From the NCBI GenBank assembly GCA_016649675.1, contig JAENXG010000025.1, positions 1 to 16,381 on the forward strand: a stretch of 16,381 nt of DNA. Reading direction: 5' to 3'. Each line of letters begins with the position of its first letter. Position 1 is the stretch's first letter. Origin of the DNA: Methyloceanibacter sp. GTDB taxonomy: Bacteria > Pseudomonadota > Alphaproteobacteria > Rhizobiales > Methyloligellaceae. Positions 1 through 9,474 of the stretch are shown piece by piece. The notes beneath the pieces are model-generated. The model worked only from the letters and a program-made list of their open reading frames with translations, had not been told where the DNA came from and did not search any database. Both the position numbers and the translations under genes were made by a program.

Positions 1-2
1 AT

Positions 3-332
3 GCCTACACCTACGACCTTGCGTCGTTGCAGGCCCTGAAGGCTCAGAGTCCGGAATTTGTTATCATTCCATGGGGCATTACGGCGGGTAGTCAGGCAGA
101 GTGCGGCACCGAAGGTTTCAACGCGACAGGGTATGCAGCCAAGGCGGCAAAGTACCTTGAGACCGCCTATGTCATGGGTGCCAACGGCGTGGGAGAAAGG
201 CGATATGGCCGGTTTCTTCCCTCCTGGTATTGTGGAACAAGCGGGTTCGCGACGCCTACCGGCGACGTTGGCGGGGTCGTGGACACAGCACAAGGCATCG
301 CCGTATTTGACATACCGACAAAAGCGCATTAG
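3..332 (+). CDS. Carbon-nitrogen hydrolase (nitrilase superfamily), C-terminal part, 5' truncated
   Basis: The reading frame is open from the window edge to a TAG and codes for about 109 residues. The protein shows the C-terminal pattern of the nitrilase superfamily: a strand PEFVIIPWGIT, then a helix with AAKAAKYLETAYVMGANGVG, then GRFLP, CGTSGF and TPTGDVGG ahead of the closing strand. Family members hydrolyse nitriles, amides or carbamoyl groups with a Glu-Lys-Cys triad. The Glu, Lys and catalytic Cys would lie upstream of the window, so activity and substrate cannot be judged. The stretch looks less GC-rich than the genes to the right. It could instead be a degraded copy, but there is no internal stop. 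Family assignment is fairly secure; the specific substrate is unknown. Confidence 0.7.
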   Translation, partial: AYTYDLASLQALKAQSPEFVIIPWGITAGSQAECGTEGFNATGYAAKAAKYLETAYVMGANGVGERRYGRFLPSWYCGTSGFATPTGDVGGVVDTAQGIAVFDIPTKAH

Positions 333-462
333 CCGCACGAGCCGCATCATCGTTCTCTCAGCACCAGATGGACGCTATTGCCTGACGTGCTGATCGGTGC
401 CAAATCCGGGCGCCCGTGGCCCACGCGGTCATCACAGCTCAACAGCAACTAAATCTACCAAT

Positions 463-467
463 AGGAA
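463..467 (+). promoter_or_regulatory. Ribosome binding site that decides the ettA start
   Basis: AGGAA ends 8 nt before the GTG at 476. No comparable site precedes the GTG at 416, so this site sets the N-terminus used here. Confidence 0.6.
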
Positions 468-475
468 TCAGCCAG

Positions 476-2134
476 GTGGCCACGCCCCAATATGTCTATG
501 TCATGAACAAGCTGTCCAAGACCTATCCGGGCGGCAAGCAGGTCTTGAAGGATGTCACGCTCGCCTTCCTGCCCGGCGCCAAGATCGGCGTGGTCGGCGT
601 CAACGGCGCGGGCAAGTCGACGCTGCTCAGCATCATGGCCGGCGAAGAGACCGATTTCGTGGGCGAAGCCTGGGCGGCCGATGGCGTCAGCGTCGGCTAT
701 CTGGAGCAGGAGCCGCGCCTCGACGAGACCAAGGACGTGACCGGCAACGTCATGGAAGGCGTGGCCGAGAAGAAGGCGAAGCTCGAGCGCTATAACGAGC
801 TCGCCATGAACTATTCCGACGAGACCGCCGATGAGATGGCGAAGCTCCAGGACGAGATCGACGCCCAAGGCCTGTGGGACCTCGATGCCCAGGTGGAGCA
901 GGCCATGGATGCGCTCCGCTGCCCGCCGGGCGAGGCGGCCGTGAAGTCGCTGTCGGGCGGCGAGAAGCGTCGCGTTGCGCTCTGCAAGCTGCTGCTCGCC
1001 AAGCCTGACATCCTTCTGCTCGACGAGCCGACCAACCATCTCGATGCCGAGAGCGTCGCCTGGCTCGAGCATCATTTGCGCGACTATCCGGGCACCGTGA
1101 TCATGGTCACCCACGACCGCTACTTCCTCGAAGACATCACCGAATGGACGCTCGAGCTCGATCGCGGGGCCGGCGTTCCCTACAAGGGAAGCTATTCCTC
1201 CTGGCTCGAGCAGAAGCAAAAGCGGGCGCAAGTCGAGGGCAAGCAGGACGAGGCGCGGGAGCGGTCGCTCACCCGCGAGCTCGATTGGATCAGGGCGAGC
1301 CCCAAGGCGCGGCAGGCGAAGTCCAAGGCCCGCATTCGGGCCTATGACGAGCTTGTGGCGCAAGCCGGCCGCGACAAGACGGGAAAGGCTGAGATCACTA
1401 TCCCGCCGGGTCCCCGGCTTGGCGACGTCGTCATTGAGGCCGACCACATCGCCAAGGGTTTCGGCGACACGCTCCTCATCGACGATCTCACCTTCAAGTT
1501 GCCGCCGGGCGGCATTGTCGGCGTGATCGGGCCGAACGGTGCCGGCAAGACGACGCTCTTCCGCATGATCGTTGGCCAAGACAAGCCCGACAATGGCGCA
1601 ATCCGCATCGGCGATACGGTGAAGCTCGGCTATGTCGATCAGTCGCGCGACACGCTCGACGGCAAGAAGTCGGTGTTCGAGGAGATCTCGGGCGGCAATG
1701 ACGTCATCAAGCTAGGGACCCGAGAGGTGCCGTCGCGCGCTTATGTGGGCTGGTTCAACTTCAAAGGCTCCGATCAGCAGAAGAAGGTAGGCCAGCTCTC
1801 GGGCGGAGAGCGGAACCGCGTGCACCTCGCCAAGATGCTGAAATCGGGCGCCAACCTTATCCTGCTCGATGAGCCCACTAACGATCTCGATGTGGAGACG
1901 CTGTCCTCGCTCGAAGCGGCGCTCGAGGATTTCCCGGGCTGCGCCGTCATCATCAGCCACGACCGCTTCTTCTTGGACCGCATCGCCACCCACATCCTCT
2001 CCTTCGAAGGCGACAGCCATGTCGAATGGTTCGAGGGGAATTTCCAGGACTACGAGGAGGACAAGAAGCGGCGCCTTGGTGACGACGCCGTGCTGCCCAA
2101 GCGCATCAAGTACAAGAAATTCGCGCGGGCGTGA
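476..2134 (+). CDS. ettA: Energy-dependent translational throttle protein EttA (ABC-F ATPase)
   Basis: EttA binds the ribosomal E site and gates the first elongation steps according to the ATP/ADP ratio; it is cytosolic and has no membrane domain. The 552-residue protein has two ABC cassettes. Cassette 1 shows Walker A GVNGAGKST (41-49), signature LSGGEKRRVA (near 159) and Walker B ILLLDEPTNHLD (near 180). Cassette 2 shows GPNGAGKTT (352-360), LSGGERNRVHLAK (near 441) and LILLDEPTNDLD (near 461). The charged linker between them (about 240-325) is where the family's tRNA-contact motif lies. Length matches E. coli EttA (555). The GTG at 476 is chosen over the in-frame GTG at 416 because AGGAA lies 8 nt upstream of it and the protein then begins like family members (ATPQYVYVMNKLSKTYPGG). 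It appears to be a single-gene unit. Confidence 0.95.
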   Translation: MATPQYVYVMNKLSKTYPGGKQVLKDVTLAFLPGAKIGVVGVNGAGKSTLLSIMAGEETDFVGEAWAADGVSVGYLEQEPRLDETKDVTGNVMEGVAEKKAKLERYNELAMNYSDETADEMAKLQDEIDAQGLWDLDAQVEQAMDALRCPPGEAAVKSLSGGEKRRVALCKLLLAKPDILLLDEPTNHLDAESVAWLEHHLRDYPGTVIMVTHDRYFLEDITEWTLELDRGAGVPYKGSYSSWLEQKQKRAQVEGKQDEARERSLTRELDWIRASPKARQAKSKARIRAYDELVAQAGRDKTGKAEITIPPGPRLGDVVIEADHIAKGFGDTLLIDDLTFKLPPGGIVGVIGPNGAGKTTLFRMIVGQDKPDNGAIRIGDTVKLGYVDQSRDTLDGKKSVFEEISGGNDVIKLGTREVPSRAYVGWFNFKGSDQQKKVGQLSGGERNRVHLAKMLKSGANLILLDEPTNDLDVETLSSLEAALEDFPGCAVIISHDRFFLDRIATHILSFEGDSHVEWFEGNFQDYEEDKKRRLGDDAVLPKRIKYKKFARA

Positions 2135-2168
2135 GGACGTCGCCGCCTGTCCAGTCGTGTGGCCGGGC

Positions 2169-2195
2169 CGGCTGCTAAGGCTTGCGGGGCAGCCG
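2169..2195 (+). terminator. Stem-loop between ettA and the methionine operon
   Basis: CGGCTGC (2169-2175) and GCAGCCG (2189-2195) are perfect inverted copies around a 13-nt loop, 35 nt after the ettA stop. No T tract follows, so it is at best a weak or factor-assisted terminator. It could equally be an upstream element of the next promoter, because the candidate -35 hexamer (TTGCGG, 2182-2187) lies in its loop. Confidence 0.3.
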
Positions 2196-2203
2196 AAAGA
2201 CGT

Positions 2204-2219
2204 ATAAACATATCTTTAT
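2204..2219. promoter_or_regulatory. AT-rich palindrome, probable operator of the SahR-like regulator, overlapping the start codon
   Basis: ATAAACATATCTTTAT is a 16-bp palindrome with one mismatched pair (C2209/C2214), standing out in GC-rich DNA. It covers the TATAAA at 2203-2208, a possible -10, and the AT of the ATG at 2218. ArsR-family regulators of methionine genes bind short AT-rich palindromes in front of the genes they control. The position at the head of the regulator-metF-metH operon supports autoregulation and control of the whole operon. That a protein binds here is inference. Confidence 0.6.
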
Positions 2220-3252
2220 GTCAGGTGATGCCGAAACCGCAGCAACATACCCAGGCCTGTCCCGCGCTTCGTCCCTTGCGGCCTTGCGGGCTGCGGGCGA
2301 GGCTACGCGCTTGCGCATCCTTGCGCTGCTCGCCGCGGGCGAGCTGAACGTCAAGGACCTGACCCAGATTTTGGGCCAGAGCCAGCCGCGCATCAGCCGG
2401 CATCTGAAATTGATGGCCGAAGCCGGTCTCATCAAGCGCTTCCGCGAAGGGTCCTGGGTGTTCTTCCGCCTCGCCGAAAGCGGCGCCGAAGCCGCGCTCG
2501 CCGGCGCCATCGTCGAGAGTCTCGATCCCGCCGACCTCACCCTTGCGCGCGACCGCGCGCGGGCTGAAGCCGTGCAGAAATCCCGTGCCGAGGCGGCGCA
2601 AGCTTATTTCAAGGCCCATGCCAGCGAGTGGGACTCGATCCGCGCGCTCCATGTCGCCGAGAAAGAGGTCGAGGCCGCCATGGAAGAGGCGCTTGGGGAC
2701 GAGCCTGTGTCGCTTCTGGTCGATCTCGGCACCGGCACGGGTCGCATCCTCGAGTTGTTCGGTCCCCGCGCAAGACGCGCGCTCGGCTTCGACCTCAATC
2801 ACGCCATGCTCGCTTACGCCCGCATGAAGCTCGAGCGGATGGGGCTCGGCCACGCCCAAGTCCGCCATGGCGATCTGCACAATGTGCCGCTGCCGGACGG
2901 CGCCGCCGATTTGGTCGTGCTGCATCAGGTCCTGCATTTCCTCGACGACCCTGCCGCGGCGGTCGCCGAGGGCGCCCGGCTGCTGGCGCCCGGCGGCAAG
3001 CTGCTGGTGGTCGATTTCGCCCCGCATGAGCTTGAGTTCCTGCGCGAGCAGTCCGCCCATCGCCGCCTCGGCTTTGCCCGCGATCAGCTCGGCCGCCTGC
3101 TCGAAACCGCGGGGCTCAAGGTCGCGAGTTTCCGCGAGCTGAGCCCTGATCCTTCCGGCGGCAAGCTCACCGTCTCGCTCTGGCTAGGTCAGAAGCCCGC
3201 CGCCGCAAGCAAGAAGAAGAGAGCCAATGCCAATGTGGAGGTCGCCGCGTAA
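2218..3252 (+). CDS. ArsR-family regulator fused to a SAM-dependent methyltransferase domain (SahR-like)
   Basis: The N-terminal part (about 15-90) is a winged helix of the ArsR type, with recognition helix SQPRISRHLKLMAEAGLI near 55-72. The C-terminal part (about 150-320) is a class I methyltransferase fold with motif I DLGTGTG (169-175), acidic residue D192 and a PDGAADLVVLHQVLHF strand. In methionine regulons of proteobacteria, ArsR-family SahR responds to S-adenosylhomocysteine; here the methyltransferase-like domain may serve as the SAM/SAH sensor rather than as an enzyme, which is inference. The ATG at 2218 gives 344 residues; an upstream TTG (2182) would add 12 residues unlike any domain. 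There is no good ribosome binding site, and a possible -10 about 10 nt upstream suggests a leaderless message. Its stop overlaps the metF start (TAATG), which implies co-translation. Alternative: a generic ArsR/methyltransferase fusion with another ligand. Confidence 0.85.
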   Translation: MSGDAETAATYPGLSRASSLAALRAAGEATRLRILALLAAGELNVKDLTQILGQSQPRISRHLKLMAEAGLIKRFREGSWVFFRLAESGAEAALAGAIVESLDPADLTLARDRARAEAVQKSRAEAAQAYFKAHASEWDSIRALHVAEKEVEAAMEEALGDEPVSLLVDLGTGTGRILELFGPRARRALGFDLNHAMLAYARMKLERMGLGHAQVRHGDLHNVPLPDGAADLVVLHQVLHFLDDPAAAVAEGARLLAPGGKLLVVDFAPHELEFLREQSAHRRLGFARDQLGRLLETAGLKVASFRELSPDPSGGKLTVSLWLGQKPAAASKKKRANANVEVAA

Positions 3253-4172
3253 TGCTTGCAGCCCCTGAACGCAAGAGCCGCTTTCTCGGCGGCGGCGACA
3301 TCGACGTATCCTTCGAGTTCTTCCCGCCCAAGACGGCGGCGATGGAGGAGACGCTGTGGCGCGCGATCAGACGTCTCGAGCCGCTTCATCCACGTTACGT
3401 CTCCGTCACCTATGGCGCCGGCGGCTCGACGCGCGAGCGCACCCACGCGACCGTGGCGCGTATCCTGCGTGAGACCAAGCTCAAGCCGGCCGCACATTTG
3501 ACCTGCGTTGCCGCGACCCGCGCCGAGGTCGATGAGGTGATCCGCGACTATTGGGACCTCGGCGTCCGCCACATCGTGGCGCTGCGCGGCGATCCGCCGG
3601 GAGGGGTTGGGGCTTGCTACGAGCCCACGCCAGGCGGCTATGTCAACGCGGCCGATCTCGTCAAAGGCATCAAGGCCGTCGCACCCTTCGATATCTCCGT
3701 CGCCTGCTATCCCGAAAAGCATCCGGAATCGCCGAGCGTCGATGCCGATATCGACATGCTCTGGGCGAAGATCGATGCCGGTGCCACGAGCGCCATCAGC
3801 CAGTTCTTCTTCGACAATGAGCTGTTCTTCCGCTACTTGGACTGCGTCCGCGCCCGCGGCATCACCATCCCCATCGTGCCCGGTCTCATCCCCATCCATA
3901 ATTTCAAGCAAGTCTCAGGCTTCGCACTCAGGTCCGGCGCGAGCGTCCCCGATTGGGTGGGCCACCGCTTCGAAGGCCTCGATAACGATCAGGAGACGCG
4001 TTACCTGGTGGCCGCGGCGGTCGCCGCCGAGCAGGTGATGGGTCTCGTCGACCAGGGCATCACCGAGTTTCACTTCTACACGCTGAACCGCGCCGACCTC
4101 GTCTATGCCATCTGCCATCTGCTGGGCTTGCGGCCTGTCGCGGCTGAAGCGAAGGTAGAGGCCGCGCAATGA
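3252..4172 (+). CDS. metF: 5,10-methylenetetrahydrofolate reductase
   Basis: MetF reduces 5,10-methylene-THF to 5-methyl-THF with FAD and NAD(P)H, supplying the methyl donor for methionine synthase encoded directly downstream. The 306-residue protein shows SFEFFPPKT (20-28, with E22 at the place of the E. coli general acid Glu28), VTYGAGGSTRERT (52-64), LRGDPPGG (111-118, with D114 at the place of E. coli Asp120), ACYPEKHPES, and SAISQFFFD in the second half. Length is close to E. coli MetF (296). It starts inside the stop codon of the regulator gene and its TGA overlaps the next ATG (ATGA), so the three genes are translationally linked. Nothing in the active-site motifs is missing. Confidence 0.96.
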   Translation: MLAAPERKSRFLGGGDIDVSFEFFPPKTAAMEETLWRAIRRLEPLHPRYVSVTYGAGGSTRERTHATVARILRETKLKPAAHLTCVAATRAEVDEVIRDYWDLGVRHIVALRGDPPGGVGACYEPTPGGYVNAADLVKGIKAVAPFDISVACYPEKHPESPSVDADIDMLWAKIDAGATSAISQFFFDNELFFRYLDCVRARGITIPIVPGLIPIHNFKQVSGFALRSGASVPDWVGHRFEGLDNDQETRYLVAAAVAAEQVMGLVDQGITEFHFYTLNRADLVYAICHLLGLRPVAAEAKVEAAQ

Positions 4173-5222
4173 CCCGGGAAGAACGCATCGCGGCGCTGAA
4201 GCAAGAAGCCAAGCAGCGCATCCTCATTCTCGACGGCGCCATGGGCACCATGATCCAGCGCTACAAGCTCGACGAGGCGGGCTATCGCGGCGCGCGCTTC
4301 AAGGACCACACGCGCGATGTGAAGGGCAACAACGACCTCCTCGTGCTGTCGCAGCCCAAGATCATCAGCGAGATCCACAACGCCTATCTCGAAGCCGGCG
4401 CCGACATTATCGAGACCAACACGTTCAACTCCCAAGCCATCTCTCAGGCCGATTACGGGCTCGCCGACATCTCCGAGGAGTTGAATGTCGCGGCTGCTCG
4501 GCTCGCCCGCGAGGCGGCCGACGCCTGGACCGAGAAGACGCCCGATAGACCCCGCTTCGTCGCCGGCGCCATCGGCCCGACCAACCGCACCGCCTCGCTC
4601 TCCCCCGACGTGAACAATCCGGGCTTCCGCAACGTGGACTTCGACGCGCTAGTCGAGGCCTACGCCACGCAAACGCGCGGCCTGATCGAGGGTGGCGCCG
4701 ACGTTATCCTGATCGAGACGGTGTTCGATACGCTGAACGCCAAGGCGGCAGGCTTCGCCGTCGAGCAGGTGTTCGACGAGATGGGCGTCGAGCTTCCCAT
4801 CATGATCTCGGGCACCATCACCGATCTTTCGGGGCGCAATCTCTCTGGGCAAACGCCCGAGGCCTTCTGGTACTCGATGCAGCATCTGAGGCCCTTCTCC
4901 ATCGGGCTCAATTGCTCCTTCGGCGCCGAGCAGCTTCGGCCGTCGGTGGCGGACATCGCCGCCGCGGCCGACACGCTGGTCAGCGTCTATCCCAATGCCG
5001 GCCTTCCCAACGAGATGGGCGAGTATGACGAGAGCCCTGAATATATGGCGGGGCTGCTCGAGACATGGGCGAAGGACGGGCTCATCAACATCGTCGGCGG
5101 CTGCTGCGGCACGACCCCTGACCACATCCGCGCTATTCGCTTGGCGGTTGCCAAATATAAGCCGCGCCATGTGCCCGAGATCGCCCACAAGATGCGCCTC
5201 TCTGGCCTTGAGCCCTTCGTCC

Positions 5223-5230
<8 letters not shown>
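4169..5230 (+). CDS. metH: Cobalamin-dependent methionine synthase, homocysteine-binding subunit (split MetH, N-terminal module)
   Basis: This 353-residue protein is the homocysteine S-methyltransferase barrel of MetH as a separate polypeptide. It shows DGAMGTMIQ (22-30) and the three zinc-binding cysteines C249 (in GLNCSFG), C312 and C313 (in GGCCGTTP), at nearly the same positions as C247, C310 and C311 of E. coli MetH. It activates homocysteine thiolate and must work with the folate/cobalamin subunit encoded next. It overlaps metF by 4 nt (ATGA) and the next gene by 8 nt. The stop falls exactly at the linker between the homocysteine and folate modules of one-piece MetH. Two-gene MetH with this boundary is known in alphaproteobacteria, so a natural split is more likely than a broken gene. 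Confidence 0.93.
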
Positions 5231-7919
<2,689 letters not shown>

Positions 7920-7958
7920 GCGGGTTGGGGCGGAGAGTCGCGCCAGAAAGCACAAAAT

Positions 7959-7982
7959 CCCAGGCGGTGGTGACCGCCCGGG
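7959..7982 (+). terminator. Stem-loop after the methionine operon, possible terminator
   Basis: CCC-a-GGCGGT / ACCGCC-c-GGG forms a ten-position stem with one mismatch around loop GGTG, 39 nt past the metH stop. There is no T tract, so intrinsic termination is uncertain. Confidence 0.4.
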
Positions 7983-8005
7983 AACGCCGTGAGACTGAAG
8001 CTGAA

Positions 8006-8036
8006 GAGAAGCCGCTTGGGGGCCTTGAGACTTCTC
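8006..8036 (-). terminator. Possible terminator of the minus-strand microprotein gene
   Basis: Read on minus, GAGAAG and CTTCTC pair around a 19-nt loop beginning a few bases after the microprotein stop, and are followed by a pyrimidine-rich stretch. Stem is short and the loop large, so support is weak. Confidence 0.3.
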
Positions 8037-8040
8037 GCCT

Positions 8041-8124
8041 CTAGATCATCCCGAGGATGACGGCGGCGAGAAAGCCGAACGACATGATCGCCATGATGGC
8101 GGTGATTGTGGCTGTGAGTTCCAT
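8041..8124 (-). CDS. 27-residue single-span membrane microprotein (may be the end of a 58-residue form)
   Basis: The ATG at 8124 has AAAGGAG 6 nt upstream, a near-ideal ribosome binding site, and the frame runs to a TAG. The product begins MELTATITAIM and is almost wholly hydrophobic to its end (LAAVILGMI), which fits one transmembrane helix. No charged residue is present after Glu2. The same frame extends upstream to a GTG at 8217 that also has a perfect site (AAGGAG at 8225-8230, 7 nt spacing). That start would give 58 residues with a charged N-terminal segment (GVLTLKKSGEG). I do not recognise a family. Small hydrophobic proteins of this kind often bind a larger membrane complex, but no partner is evident here; both neighbours are on the other strand. 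Coding status rests on the two well-placed ribosome binding sites. Confidence 0.65.
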   Translation of the reverse strand: MELTATITAIMAIMSFGFLAAVILGMI

Positions 8125-8217
8125 CGGAAGCTCCTTTCCGATTGAAGGGCTGCCTTCTCCACTCTTCTTGAGTGTAAGGACGCCCTCGTTAATCGCCAAG
8201 ACGTTTCCTTTTTGCAC
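8125..8217 (-). other. Alternative upstream start or in-frame leader of the microprotein
   Basis: GTG at 8217 with AAGGAG 7 nt before it opens a frame continuous with the microprotein at 8124. Either this is the true start of a 58-residue protein, or both starts are used. The extension is polar and basic (NVLAINEGVLTLKKSGEG), unlike a signal sequence. Confidence 0.45.
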
Positions 8218-8519
8218 TGCACAACTCCTTCTGCGTCGCAACGCAAGCTTATAAAACGCGCCCGCGCGGGATCGGTTCACAGCCCGAGGCATTCTTGATG
8301 TGCCGCGAAAGACTTGCAAACAGTGATGGCGAGGATGGTAAAACGCCGAATCGTTGGTGGCTGGCGGTTTCGCCCGGCCTTGGAAACCATAAGCGGCGGC
8401 AAAGTTTTGCCGCCGCGGTAACACAATCCGGGCGCGGGTGTGGGCTAGGCAAGCGCCAAGCACCAAGTGCGGGCGGGGCCCCGCGTCCGGAGTGGTTGCT
8501 ACCTTCTAGAGGGAACTCG
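8218..8519. other. Divergent intergenic region with three strong palindromes
   Basis: These roughly 300 bases separate the minus-strand microprotein from the plus-strand secreted protein. They hold CCCGCGCGGG (8261-8270), a 24-bp near-perfect palindrome (8393-8416) and GCGGGGCCCCGC (8473-8484). TTATAA at 8250-8255 is a possible -10 for the minus gene, but no convincing -35 accompanies it. No gene or known RNA was recognised; an unknown small RNA cannot be excluded. Confidence 0.5.
8393..8416. repeat. 24-bp inverted repeat (strong hairpin)
   Basis: The halves GCGGCGGCAAAG and TTTTGCCGCCGC match at 11 of 12 positions with no spacer. As RNA it would be a very stable GC stem with an A/U loop. 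It is not followed by a T tract on either strand, so it is not a classic terminator. It lies about 105 nt before the start of the secreted protein. Confidence 0.6.
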
Positions 8520-8945
8520 ATGATGAGGACCGTCAGCATTTTCGGCCTTGGCGTTATAGCTATGCTCTTCGCCCTTCCGGCGGAGGCTCTCACCATCTCG
8601 AATGTCGATCCCGACCCTCACACCATCACCGTCACGGTGGACAGCGACAGCAAGGAGCTGACCATCGAGCCGCAGACCGAGGTCGAGCCGCCTTGCGATA
8701 AGGGCTGCAAGGTCGAGCTCGAGAACGGCGAGCAGTACGAGATGAAGGGGGACGAGTCGGTCTCGATCGAGGACGGCGTGATCTTCGTCGATGCCGCGCC
8801 GAGCGATGAGCAAGACGATGGTGCTGCCGCAGGGGCGACGCCCGACGACCAGCCGTCCGATTCCGACACCGGATCAGGGGACGCCGCAAGTCCTCCGGCC
8901 GACGCCGCAAGTCCTCCGTCCGACGCCGCCCCGCACGCGCAGTAG
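8520..8945 (+). CDS. Secreted or periplasmic acidic protein of unknown function
   Basis: The 141-residue protein starts at ATG 8520 (a second ATG follows at 8523), with AGAGGG ending 6 nt upstream. The N-terminus MMRTVSIFGLGVIAMLF followed by ALPAEA is a standard Sec signal peptide, likely cut after AEA near residue 22-23. The mature part has a small beta-rich segment (about 24-90) with a Cys pair in PPCDKGCKV that could form a disulfide. It ends in a low-complexity acidic and Pro/Ala-rich tail with a 7-residue repeat (DAASPPA, DAASPPS, DAAPHAQ). I do not recognise the family; the mature segment before the tail resembles short rhizobial secreted proteins only in general character. It stands alone between divergent and convergent neighbours, so its own promoter should lie in 8218-8519. 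Confidence 0.75.
   Translation: MMRTVSIFGLGVIAMLFALPAEALTISNVDPDPHTITVTVDSDSKELTIEPQTEVEPPCDKGCKVELENGEQYEMKGDESVSIEDGVIFVDAAPSDEQDDGAAAGATPDDQPSDSDTGSGDAASPPADAASPPSDAAPHAQ
8880..8930 (+). repeat. 21-bp in-frame tandem repeat, about 2.4 copies
   Basis: Units at 8880-8900 and 8901-8921 differ by one base (gGCC versus gTCC), followed by a partial third copy (GACGCCGCC). They encode DAASPPA/DAASPPS/DAA in the C-terminal tail of the secreted protein. Unit number could vary between strains without changing frame. Confidence 0.85.
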
Positions 8946-8964
8946 CCCGACCAACCCCGTTTAG

Positions 8965-9474
8965 TTATCGGTCGCCGACGAACGGGAACTTGCGCAGCAG
9001 GATTTCGTCATAGCCGTCGGCGACCAGTGCGGGCAGCGTTGCTGCGGGCTTAAAGCCGTGGCGCCCATAGAAGCGCAAGGCGCGCGTGTTGAACGAGGAG
9101 GCGCAGACCCAGAGGTTGCGCGCCCCGAGCCTCAAGCCCTCCTGTTCGAACCAGGCGAGGATGCTCGCGCCAATTCCCTGGCCCTGGAATCCCGGCAGGA
9201 GCGCAAGGAGCTCGAGATAAGGGCCTTTGAGCCACGGGAAGCGCACCGACACCGCGCCGGCCTCCTCTCCTCCGATCTCGACCAGGTAACGGGACGCGCC
9301 CCCGTCTGAGGCCGCGAGAAATCGCGCCAACGCATCGGCTGGGTAGCTCATCACCGACCAGGGCGGAATCGCCACGATCGAAGCGGCGACACGCGCTGCG
9401 GCGTGCGGATCGAGCGCCACGAGGCGGGCGCCCCCGAGATCACAGGGGGGGCGGGAGAACGGTCCAGATGTCAT
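8965..9474 (-). CDS. GNAT-family N-acetyltransferase
   Basis: The 169-residue protein has the GNAT fold order: an N-terminal strand with GARLVALDP, a strand SRYLVEIGGEEAGAVSVRF, then the acetyl-CoA-binding motif A LLPGFQGQGIGASIL near the middle. After that come the motif B region ARNLWVCASSFNTRALRFYGRHGF and a final strand. Such enzymes move acetyl from acetyl-CoA to an amine of a small molecule or protein N-terminus; the substrate is not predictable. ATG 9474 is chosen over an upstream TTG (9501) because it gives a usual GNAT length. No good ribosome binding site is seen. The start lies 35 nt inside the upstream deacetylase gene, so translation is probably coupled. A single-base loss in the C7 tract at 9445-9451 would join the two frames. 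Confidence 0.85.
   Translation of the reverse strand: MTSGPFSRPPCDLGGARLVALDPHAAARVAASIVAIPPWSVMSYPADALARFLAASDGGASRYLVEIGGEEAGAVSVRFPWLKGPYLELLALLPGFQGQGIGASILAWFEQEGLRLGARNLWVCASSFNTRALRFYGRHGFKPAATLPALVADGYDEILLRKFPFVGDR

Noticed and set aside
407..416. CGGGCGCCCG palindrome as a terminator after the hydrolase gene
   Set aside because: Only ten bases with no loop and no T tract; expected by chance in GC-rich DNA.
416..475. Upstream GTG start for ettA (20 extra residues)
   Set aside because: No ribosome binding site and the extra residues are unlike the family N-terminus; GTG 476 has both.
455..1579. Long minus-strand open frame opposite ettA
   Set aside because: It mirrors a conserved ABC-F gene; Leu/Arg/Gly-rich translation without domains is typical of antisense frames in GC-rich DNA.
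4995..5222. Upstream extension of the second metH gene
   Set aside because: It is the first metH gene read out of frame; the conserved sequence begins only after ATG 5223.
8218..8466. Extension of the microprotein frame to 141 residues
   Set aside because: The upstream part lacks a ribosome binding site and is Arg/Pro-rich filler; the two supported starts are at 8217 and 8124.
8295..8519. N-terminal extension of the secreted acidic protein
   Set aside because: It would bury the signal peptide 75 residues inside the protein; ATG 8520 has a ribosome binding site.
8880..8930. CRISPR-like repeat
   Set aside because: The units are contiguous and in frame, without spacers; it is a coding tandem repeat.
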